From the NCBI RefSeq assembly GCF_006539505.1, contig NZ_BJND01000006.1, forward strand, positions 1 through 64,000: a stretch of 64,000 nucleotides of DNA, written 5' to 3'. Source of the stretch: Streptomyces spinoverrucosus (GTDB lineage Bacteria > Actinomycetota > Actinomycetes > Streptomycetales > Streptomycetaceae). Positions 25,601-33,232 of this stretch are shown in pieces; the stretch's first letter is position 1, and each line of letters begins with the position of its first letter. The position numbers were made by a program, and so were the translations under genes. The notes beneath the pieces were generated by a model, which worked only from the letters and a program-made list of their open reading frames with translations, ran no database searches and was not told the DNA's origin.

Positions 25601-26302
25601 TTAGGCGGGCACGGCGTCCGGTGTGTAGAAGTGCTGCCGGACGCGGCGCAGCCATGCCTCGGCGGCCCTGTCGTCGGGCTGTTCGGGCAGCACGCCGCGC
25701 GTGTCGTCGAAGGTCGCCTCGAAGTGGCGCAGCAGCGGCAGGGCAGTCGACGGGTCGGCGGCGACCCGTTCACCGAAGGCGTGGTAGCTCTCGGGGTCGT
25801 CGACCCGGATCGTCAACCGGCCGGCGGTGTACAGCTCGTAGCCCTGGGTGCACAGCCGCTTGAGGTGGCGGGCGTGCTTGGCGGTGCGTTTGCGGGTGTC
25901 CGCGGAGAACGAGCCGTCGCCGCGGCTGACGAGCTTGCGGAACTGCTGTGTGGCGTATCCGAGGTAGGCGTCGCGGACCCGGCGGGCGCTGAGGAAGGAC
26001 GACCGGATGCCGATCAGCTCGTCACCGAGGGGGGTCCTCACCTCGTACAACTCCTCGGGCAGCCAGACGAGTTCCATGACCGTCGGGTTGCCGCCGAGCG
26101 CGAGGCGGCACCACTTCGCCGCCTCGTGCAGGGTGCGGTCGGGTGCCGTGGTGACGTGGGACTCCTGCGGGCCATGGAGGCCGTGCAGGGCCTCGGTGGG
26201 GGCGGCGAACAGGCCGAGCCGGTCCACGTCGGAGCCCGCGTGGGCGAGTCCGTACGCGGTCGAGCCGACGACGCCGGACAGCAGGATGTTGGTCACGGTC
26301 AC
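25601..26302 (-). CDS. nucleotidyltransferase domain protein (DNA polymerase beta superfamily, COG3541 type)
   Basis: A 233-residue protein with the minimal nucleotidyltransferase motif GSTAYGLAHAGSDVDRLG at about residues 13-30 (G-S...S-D-x-D, metal-binding Asp25 and Asp27). The helical stretch with MELVWLPEEL follows, then an Arg/Lys-rich region (KRTAKHARHLKRL) near 145. These orphan proteins occur in many actinobacteria and phages; targets are unknown, though RNA or protein nucleotidylation is proposed for relatives. It is monocistronic and the start ATG follows GGGGGCTCC, a weak ribosome site. Family call firm, function open. Confidence 0.78.
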   Translation of the reverse strand: MTVTNILLSGVVGSTAYGLAHAGSDVDRLGLFAAPTEALHGLHGPQESHVTTAPDRTLHEAAKWCRLALGGNPTVMELVWLPEELYEVRTPLGDELIGIRSSFLSARRVRDAYLGYATQQFRKLVSRGDGSFSADTRKRTAKHARHLKRLCTQGYELYTAGRLTIRVDDPESYHAFGERVAADPSTALPLLRHFEATFDDTRGVLPEQPDDRAAEAWLRRVRQHFYTPDAVPA

Positions 26303-26520
26303 TGGAGCCCCCCGGTGTTCGAAACGCGCGCCCGGTGGTACGACGGGTGGCGGACCGTCATGATGCAGCGTCCGGCGGGCGGGCGGCTCGCTATTTTCCG
26401 GGCGGCGTCACCCTCGGGTTCCTCCAGCGTTCACAGCCGCATCACATCCAGGTCTTCGGGCGCGCCCCGGTGCCGAACTAGCGTCCTGGGATCGCCCCAA
26501 CGCGAACGAGTGAGGTTTCG

Positions 26521-27591
26521 ATGTCCGTACGACATGTCCTCGCGGGCCTGGTCCTGGTGCCGGTGCTCGCCGTCCCGACGGCCGCGCACGCGACGCCGAC
26601 GGACGCCCCCGGCGCCTACCCCCACAAGGCGCGCTTCGACCTGCAGGCCCACCGCGGCGGCCTCGGCATGACGACCGAGAGCACTCTGGAAGGGTTCGGC
26701 AAGGCGCTGCGGCTGGGGGTCTCCACGCTGGAGCTGGACACCCAGGTCACCAAGGACCGCAAGGTCGTCGTCACGCACGACCGGCAGGTCAGCGCCCAGA
26801 AGTGCCGGGACACGGCGCCGGTCGTACCGGGCGACCCGATGTACCCGTACGTCGGCAAGTTCATCAAGGATCTGACGCTGGCGCAGATCAGAACGATGGA
26901 CTGCGGTTACCAGCAGCTGCCGGGCTACCCGGAGCAGGAGCAGATCAAGGGCGCCCGGATGGTCGAGCTCCGGGACGTGCTGAACCTCGTCAAGCGCTAC
27001 AAGGCCCGGCAGGTCACCCTCAACATCGAGACGAAGGTCGAGGCGGGCGCGCCCGAGCAGACCGCCCCGCGTGAGCTGTTCGTGCGCCGGGTGTTCGAGG
27101 AGATCCGCGCCTCGGGCCTGGAGCGTCAGGTCACCATCCAGTCCTTCGACTGGGGCGCGCTGAAGGCGATGCACAAGCTGGCGCCGAGGTGGCCGCTGGT
27201 GGCGCTGACCAACTACGACTTCCTCCAGGTCGGCAAGCCCGGCGCCTCCCCCTGGCTGGGCGGGATCGACGCCGACGACTACGACGGCGACTTCGTGAAG
27301 GCCGCCGCGACCATCCCCGGCGTCAAGGCCCTCTCCCCCAACTACGGCTTCCCGCAGAACGGCAAGATCGGCGACCCCGGCTTCCGCTTCTACCCCGACC
27401 GCACGATGATCAGCGAGGCGCACGCCCGGGGCCTGAAGGTCGTCCCGTGGACCTGCGACGACCCGGCCACGGTGGAGGCGCTGATGGACATGGGCGTCGA
27501 CGGCATCATCACGAACTACCCGGACCGGGTGCGGAAGATCATGGCGGACCGCGGGATGCGGCTGCCGAAGGCGTACTCTCCTCGCCACTGA
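26521..27591 (+). CDS. secreted glycerophosphodiester phosphodiesterase
   Basis: A 356-residue protein with a Sec signal (VLAGLVLVPVLAVPTAAHA, cleavage near residue 24). The GDPD domain follows: AHRGG near residue 43 with the first catalytic His, ESTLEGF and LELDTQVTKD giving the metal-binding Glu and Asp, and VVTHDRQ with the second His. The C-terminal block GLKVVPWTCDDPATVEALMDMGVDGIITNYPD closes the barrel. It would hydrolyse glycerophosphodiesters outside the cell to glycerol-3-phosphate and an alcohol. GAGG lies 7 bases before the ATG. A secreted form suggests phosphate or glycerol scavenging; no PHO box is evident. Confidence 0.92.
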   Translation: MSVRHVLAGLVLVPVLAVPTAAHATPTDAPGAYPHKARFDLQAHRGGLGMTTESTLEGFGKALRLGVSTLELDTQVTKDRKVVVTHDRQVSAQKCRDTAPVVPGDPMYPYVGKFIKDLTLAQIRTMDCGYQQLPGYPEQEQIKGARMVELRDVLNLVKRYKARQVTLNIETKVEAGAPEQTAPRELFVRRVFEEIRASGLERQVTIQSFDWGALKAMHKLAPRWPLVALTNYDFLQVGKPGASPWLGGIDADDYDGDFVKAAATIPGVKALSPNYGFPQNGKIGDPGFRFYPDRTMISEAHARGLKVVPWTCDDPATVEALMDMGVDGIITNYPDRVRKIMADRGMRLPKAYSPRH

Positions 27592-27659
27592 CCCGTGAGA
27601 CCCTCACCCTGCGGCGGCGTAGCGTCGCTCGGGTGGGTGGGCCGGTGGGCCGTACGGCA

Positions 27660-28811
27660 GTGTGGAGGGTGGCCATCAGAAAAGCCGATGTCGCGGTGGT
27701 CCGTTTCCTGAAACGGACGGCGTGGACCCGCGGACGCGTCACCGCGATCCTGGCTCTCCTGGTCGCTCTCCTCCTGCTGTTCCCTTCCCTCGTGCCCAGC
27801 GCCCTGGGAAACCCGGGTGGTCTGATCGAGAACTTCCTGCCGTGGCTCGGGGTGCCGATTCTGCCTCTGCTCGCTCTGGCGGTCCTGCGCCGCTCGGCGA
27901 GCGCGCTGTCGGCGGTCCTCGTGGCGGTGGTGGTCTGGGTCGCCGTTTTCGGCCCGTCCCTGCTGCCCCGCGATCCCGGGGCACACGACCTGACGGTGGT
28001 GCAGCACAACGTCAGCGACGTGAACAGGGATCCAGCGGCCACCGCGCGCACGCTCATCGACGCCGATCCCGACCTCATCGCCCTCGAAGAGCTGACGCGG
28101 CGCGCGCTCCCGGCCTACGAAAGGGCGTTGCGGGGTCCCTACCCGCATCACGTGGTCGTCGGGACGGTCGGTCTCTGGTCTCGGTATCCGCTGACGGAAA
28201 CGGCGGCGGCGGACATCAGACCCGGGGCGATCACAGGCGAATGGAGCCGAGGGCTCCGGGCGGTGGTGCGGGTCGCGCCGCAGCGCGACATCGCCGTCTA
28301 TGTGGCGCATCTGCCGTCGGTCAGAATCAGACCGGGCAGCGGATTCGACACTCGGTGGCGTGACGAGAGCGCGGCGCTGCTGGGCGAGAAGATCGCCGAC
28401 GAGGACTCGACCACGGTGATCCTGGCGGGCGACCTCAACGGCACGACCCGGGACCGTGGTCTCACGCCCCTCACCTCACAACTGGACTCGGCGGCCGAGG
28501 ACTTCGAGTTCAGCTGGCCCACAGCTTTCCCCGTCGCCAGGATCGACCAGGTGATGACGCGTGGCGCCGCCGTCGTCGACGTACGGACTCTCCCGGAGAC
28601 CGGAAGCGATCACCTGCCTGTCGTGGCGCGGATCAGGCTGGGGGGCGAGCGCTCCCACGCGGCGGCGTGTCACCCTGGGGCGGGCGCCGTCCAACCGGGT
28701 CCCTGCCACCCGCTCGGTCACCCCTGCCCCACGACGGCGACAGCCGGCCAGATCGTCGCCACGACCTGCTCCGCGAAGTCGGCCGGGACCTCCCGGCCGA
28801 TCCGCAGATAG
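27660..28811 (+). CDS. endonuclease/exonuclease/phosphatase family membrane protein (VanJ-like)
   Basis: About 383 residues. Three N-terminal hydrophobic segments (residues about 20-110) precede an extracellular EEP domain: VVQHNVSD, DLIALEEL (metal-binding Glu), AGDLNGTTRD and GSDHLPVVARI (catalytic Asp-His). This layout matches VanJ/StaP-type membrane proteins of Streptomyces, linked to teicoplanin resistance and thought to act on undecaprenyl pyrophosphate (established for VanJ; inferred here). The last 46 residues are non-conserved and Cys/Pro-rich, and the frame runs 94 bases into the convergent TetR gene, as if the original stop was lost. Start uncertain; GTG codons at 27669 and 27696 are alternatives. 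Confidence 0.78.
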   Translation: MWRVAIRKADVAVVRFLKRTAWTRGRVTAILALLVALLLLFPSLVPSALGNPGGLIENFLPWLGVPILPLLALAVLRRSASALSAVLVAVVVWVAVFGPSLLPRDPGAHDLTVVQHNVSDVNRDPAATARTLIDADPDLIALEELTRRALPAYERALRGPYPHHVVVGTVGLWSRYPLTETAAADIRPGAITGEWSRGLRAVVRVAPQRDIAVYVAHLPSVRIRPGSGFDTRWRDESAALLGEKIADEDSTTVILAGDLNGTTRDRGLTPLTSQLDSAAEDFEFSWPTAFPVARIDQVMTRGAAVVDVRTLPETGSDHLPVVARIRLGGERSHAAACHPGAGAVQPGPCHPLGHPCPTTATAGQIVATTCSAKSAGTSRPIRR

Positions 28812-29395
28812 TCGGCGAAGTAGCTGCCGAAACACAGGCTGACGATCATGTCGAGGTTGGCGTCCTCGCGTACGGCACCGCGCCGCTGAAGCGAGACGAG
28901 CGTCATCAGCAGCTCTTCACAGCGGGGCCGCACGCCGTGCTCGCGCAGCTGCTCCAGCAGACCTGGCGCCCGCTCCACCTCGGCCATGAAATTGCCGTGC
29001 AGGGCCATGGCCCGCTCGTTGTGATAGCGGGGATCGAGCCGCCGCACCGCTTCGACGAGAGCGTCACGTGGGGCCAACTGCTCCATGTCCAGCGGCGGAT
29101 AGGCCTCGCGCTGCTTGCGCAGACCGTACTGGAGAGCATCGATGACCAGGTCGTACTTGTTGGCCCACCGGCGGTACAGGGTGGGCCGGGTGACGCCCGC
29201 GTCCGCGACGATGTCGCCGATCGTCATCGACGAGTAACCGTCAGTGGCCAACCGTCTGCGCGTGGCCTGGATGATCGCCTCCTCGATCGCCGGATCCCGC
29301 GGCCGGCCGACGGCGTTCGCCGCCGACTCCGCCGCAACGCGGCGGCCGCGCTCGCCCTTCGACTCGTTCGGGCGGGTCCTGTTCGCACTCGTCAT
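28718..29395 (-). CDS. TetR/AcrR family transcriptional regulator
   Basis: A 225-residue regulator. After a basic, Arg/Lys-rich N-tail of about 28 residues comes GRPRDPAIEEAIIQAT and the helix-turn-helix MTIGDIVADAGVTRPTLYRRWANKYDL (about 57-83). The C-domain belongs to the TetR_C_11-like group. It is divergent from an alpha/beta hydrolase gene, with inverted ATTAC/GTAAT motifs in the space between, so it probably represses that hydrolase and itself. Its 3' end overlaps the VanJ-like gene. Effector unknown. Confidence 0.88.
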   Translation of the reverse strand: MTSANRTRPNESKGERGRRVAAESAANAVGRPRDPAIEEAIIQATRRRLATDGYSSMTIGDIVADAGVTRPTLYRRWANKYDLVIDALQYGLRKQREAYPPLDMEQLAPRDALVEAVRRLDPRYHNERAMALHGNFMAEVERAPGLLEQLREHGVRPRCEELLMTLVSLQRRGAVREDANLDMIVSLCFGSYFADYLRIGREVPADFAEQVVATIWPAVAVVGQG

Positions 29396-29510
29396 CTCAT
29401 GCCCTTCCCGACAGACATGCTAGTCAGCACCGGATTTCCCAAACGGCTCATGTCGTTCTGAAGGGCGGCCGTGAGCCGACGATCCGTTGGCGTCGACGTC
29501 GACCCGTCGC

Positions 29511-29536
29511 ATTACAGCTATTACGTGTAATGTAAT
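29511..29536. promoter_or_regulatory. operator-like inverted repeats between TetR gene and hydrolase gene
   Basis: AT-rich island in GC-rich DNA. ATTAC-n2-GTAAT at 29520-29531 is a perfect 5-bp inverted repeat; outer copies ATTACA (29511) and TGTAAT (29531) extend it. This is the usual place and form of a TetR-family operator controlling both divergent genes. Confidence 0.55.
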
Positions 29537-29586
29537 CTCCGAAGGCATGGCCTGCTGGGCGGCGATCGCAACGGACAGGAGCAGTG

Positions 29587-30597
29587 ATGGCCGAGAGCGA
29601 GTCAGGTTTCGGACAGCCACTGAAGCAACCGGACGTGGAACTTTCCGCGGCGGACTACACCGAGGGGACCCAGTCCGCTCTGGCGGTGATGGCTGCCCGT
29701 GGACAGACGGGACGCCGTCCGGCCGACGTACGGCAGGCGCGGGCGGACACCGCTGTCGCGGCGCTGGCAGGGCCTCCACCGTCGGTCGCTTCCGTGACCG
29801 CCACCGCCATCCCCGGTCCCGCCGGGCCGCTCGCGCTCCGGGTGTACCGGCCCACCGATGACGGTGCCCCCGGCCCAGGACTGGTCTACTTCCACGGCGG
29901 TGGATTCGTCCTGGGCGGCCCGGAGAGCCACAACGGGGCCCTCCGCGCGCTGGCCAATACGACCCAGCACGTCGTCGTCGCGGTCGACTACCGGCTTGCG
30001 CCGGAGCATCCGTTCCCGGCGGCGGTGCTCGATGCCGACGCCGCGACCCGCCATGTCGCGGCGCGCGCCGAGGAGTTCTCCATCGACCCGGCACGCCTGT
30101 CGGTGGCCGGGGACAGCGCCGGGGCCACGCTGGCCGCCGTGGCCGCCCAGTTGTGCCGTACGCAGGGCGGGCCGAATCTCGTGCACCAGGTACTGATCAC
30201 ACCGCTCACCCTGTGGCCCCCGAAGGCCGACACTCTCAGCCGCCGTGAACTGGCCGACGGCTACTACCTGACCGGTGAACTGCTCGACTGGTACGCGGAG
30301 TGCTACGTTCCCGATGTCGCCGACCGCACCGATCCGCGCGCCGCGCCGGCCCTGGCCCCGGATCTCAGCGGGCTCCCCGCCGCCACGGTCATCACGGCCG
30401 GTCTCGATCCGTTGCGCAACGAAGGCGAGCAGTACGCCCGGGCCATGCGCGCGGCAGGGGTGGACGTACGGGTACGGCGCCTGAGGGGCGCCTTCCATCT
30501 GCTCTGGCTGGCCACGCAGATCGCTCCGGCCGCGCAGGCCGAGGTGTTCGCCCTGCTCCGCGAACGCCTCAGCAGTTCCTGGCTCAACGGTCGGTGA
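29587..30597 (+). CDS. alpha/beta hydrolase, hormone-sensitive lipase (HSL) family esterase
   Basis: A 336-residue esterase. The oxyanion motif HGGG is at residues 103-106, followed by DYRLAPEHPFPA, the nucleophile Ser177 in GDSAGA, and the Asp/His end block TAGLDPLRNEGEQYA and GAFHLLW. It should hydrolyse short-chain esters or lactones in the cytoplasm. AGGAG lies 5 bases before the ATG; the in-frame GTG 3 bases earlier is less well placed. It is divergent from the TetR gene with shared inverted repeats, so it is probably induced when the TetR protein binds its ligand. The natural substrate is unknown. Confidence 0.92.
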   Translation: MAESESGFGQPLKQPDVELSAADYTEGTQSALAVMAARGQTGRRPADVRQARADTAVAALAGPPPSVASVTATAIPGPAGPLALRVYRPTDDGAPGPGLVYFHGGGFVLGGPESHNGALRALANTTQHVVVAVDYRLAPEHPFPAAVLDADAATRHVAARAEEFSIDPARLSVAGDSAGATLAAVAAQLCRTQGGPNLVHQVLITPLTLWPPKADTLSRRELADGYYLTGELLDWYAECYVPDVADRTDPRAAPALAPDLSGLPAATVITAGLDPLRNEGEQYARAMRAAGVDVRVRRLRGAFHLLWLATQIAPAAQAEVFALLRERLSSSWLNGR

Positions 30598-30855
30598 ATA
30601 ACCGAGGTCCGGTGGGAGGGATTTCCGGATGGCTCCGGAATGGCAGGTGAACGACTTCGAGTCCGCGTTCTTCGGTGATGGTCATCGCTCATATCGGCTC
30701 ACCTTTCCATCTCGCCCGAAGGCGGGGACGGCTCCGTAATGCGTAAGAGCGAGTGGAAATTGATGCCACCGTCTCGTTCCAGTGGGTGCACTTGTCCACG
30801 CCCGGTCGAAGACTTCGCGACAGCGAACAGCACCCCGGGCCGGCCGCCGGGTGAC

Positions 30856-31353
30856 TCAGTCGGTGCGGTTGACCGCCCGAAGCGTTCTCATGACTTCGGC
30901 GAGCATCAGCGCCCGCTCATGGCCGAGCGGGTCCAGCAGGCGGGTCCGCAGACTCTGGGCGCAGACCTTGCGGGCCTCCTTGGCCGTGACCAACCCCCGG
31001 TCCGTGAGCGCCGCGTACGTGACCCTTCGGTCGGTGTCACACGGCTCACGGCGGATCAATCCCGCCGCGACCAGCCGGTCGGCGACCTTGGTGAAGCCCC
31101 CGCTGCTGAGAGCCGCTTCCTTCGCGAGTCGCGTCATGGGCAGCCGGCACTCGGGAGAGCGCAGCAGGCGGATCAGGATGTCGAACGAGTTCGGCGCCAG
31201 GCCCGTGCGGTCCGCGATCTCGTCCATGAGGCCGTTGTGCGTGGCGTGGTAGCCCTCGATGACCAGTCCCCACCACGTGACGATCTCGTCGTCCTCGTCC
31301 TGTTCGTGCGACAGGGGCGCGGGCGCGCCCTGCGCGTCGTTCTGGCTGCTCAC
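30856..31353 (-). CDS. MarR family transcriptional regulator
   Basis: A 165-residue winged-helix regulator. The DNA-binding segment is LPMTRLAKEAALSSGGFTKVADRLVAAGLIRREPCDTDRR (about 78-118), with the wing DTDRRVTYAALTDRG typical of MarR proteins. I chose the GTG preceded by GGAGGAGGGGGC; an ATG 45 bases upstream would add residues without conservation. The gene is divergent from the RidA gene, and a perfect inverted repeat overlaps the RidA promoter, so it probably controls the RidA/hydrolase operon. No redox Cys of OhrR type at the N-terminus is seen. Effector unknown. Confidence 0.88.
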   Translation of the reverse strand: MSSQNDAQGAPAPLSHEQDEDDEIVTWWGLVIEGYHATHNGLMDEIADRTGLAPNSFDILIRLLRSPECRLPMTRLAKEAALSSGGFTKVADRLVAAGLIRREPCDTDRRVTYAALTDRGLVTAKEARKVCAQSLRTRLLDPLGHERALMLAEVMRTLRAVNRTD

Positions 31354-31409
31354 ACGCCCCCTCCTCCACCGGTCAGCCCAGTTTAGGGGTTGCCTCACCG
31401 ACGATCCTC

Positions 31410-31450
31410 TTGCACAGAAGATATACAGGTCCTAACTTCTCTCAGAGAAG
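31410..31450 (+). promoter_or_regulatory. promoter and MarR-type operator for the RidA operon
   Basis: TTGCAC (31410-31415), a 17-base spacer and TAACTT (31433-31438) form a plausible sigma-70-type promoter. Overlapping the -10 and start region is CTTCTCT-n1-AGAGAAG (31436-31450), seven perfect base pairs. A MarR dimer bound there would block the promoter. It is 51 bases before the RidA ATG. Confidence 0.6.
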
Positions 31451-31500
31451 AGAACTGTCCTTCCGGCAGCTCCGCTGCGGCATTGCACAAGGGACGCATC

Positions 31501-31911
31501 ATGACTGTTCAGGCGAAGGCATTCGGCTTCGGAATGCCCTGGGAGTCTCTCTACGGATTCAGCCAGGCCATGCGGGTCGGCGACACGGTGTACATCTCCG
31601 GGCAGCTGTCACACGACCAGGACGGCAACTTCGTGGGCGCCGACGACTTCGAGCTCCAGGTCAGGACCACGCTGGCCAACCTCGACCTGGTCCTGAGGCA
31701 CTTCGGGGCCGAGCGCAGCCAGATCGTCGAGACCACGGTGCTGGTCAGGAACCTTCGGGACAACTTCGACGCGACCGCGCGCCTCCACGCGGAGTACTTC
31801 GGGCAGCACCGTCCCACCAGCACGCTCATGGGTGTCTCCGACCTCGCGCTGCCGGACCAACTGGTCGAAATCGGCGCGGTCGTTCGCCTCGACGTGGAGG
31901 CACTTACTTAG
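31501..31911 (+). CDS. RidA family protein (YjgF/YER057c/UK114)
   Basis: A 136-residue RidA-fold protein. Family marks are YGFSQAMRVGDTVYISGQLSHD at about 20-41, ANLDLVLRHFGA, VVETTVLVRNL-like IVETTVLVRN and RPTSTLMGVSDLALPDQLVEI near the end. In true RidA deaminases a conserved Arg at about 105 (here Arg101 of HRPTS) binds the imine substrate's carboxylate, and it is present. It could hydrolyse reactive enamine/imine intermediates, or be a divergent enzyme of a catabolic route. It is followed after 128 bases by an alpha/beta hydrolase gene in the same direction. Confidence 0.88.
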   Translation: MTVQAKAFGFGMPWESLYGFSQAMRVGDTVYISGQLSHDQDGNFVGADDFELQVRTTLANLDLVLRHFGAERSQIVETTVLVRNLRDNFDATARLHAEYFGQHRPTSTLMGVSDLALPDQLVEIGAVVRLDVEALT

Positions 31912-31967
31912 GAAACCTCCCTAGGTCATTGCACAGATGCGCGGTCGTACCCGCCGCATGAAGCTGA

Positions 31968-32876
<909 letters not shown>

Positions 32877-32914
32877 ACGCGAGGGGACTGAGCCGTCCGT
32901 CGGGTTCCTGAATG

Positions 32915-32957
32915 CCGGTTCGCCGCCGATCGCGTGTATCGGCGGCGAACCGGTTTT
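32915..32957 (+). terminator. strong intrinsic terminator
   Basis: Sixteen perfect base pairs (32915-32930 with 32938-32953; arms begin CCGGTTCGCC and end GGCGAACCGG), a 7-base loop and a TTTT run at 32954-32957. It ends the RidA/hydrolase operon. Confidence 0.92.
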
Positions 32958-33042
32958 CCTTCGCTCTTGCAATTCCAGCACAGACCCCATATCTGTCCCA
33001 TGGAATACCGGGCCTCACTGCTGAGCGCGCCCAGTGGACGGC

Positions 33043-33059
33043 TGTCTCAATATGGGACA
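33043..33059. promoter_or_regulatory. inverted repeat upstream of the large LuxR gene
   Basis: TGTCTCA-ATA-TGGGACA, seven-base arms with one mismatch. The half-site TGTCCCAT also occurs at about 32993-33001, and CCCATAT words occur at about 32984 and 33109. The cluster in the 355-base gap before the LuxR gene suggests binding of a regulator, possibly autoregulation. No further gene is seen in this gap. Confidence 0.4.
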
Positions 33060-33232
33060 TGAACTGCGCGGTAATCGTTCCGGCCTGTACGGTGGGTGCG
33101 CCGGACAACCCATATGGAAATTGCGCGCTTTCTCGGGGGCCGTGGACGGCGCGCGCCTCGGAAACCTCTATGTCGACTCGTTGTGTGTCTCCCGAACCGG
33201 GTGAGGCTGTGGGCGGGATTGGAGCGACGTCC

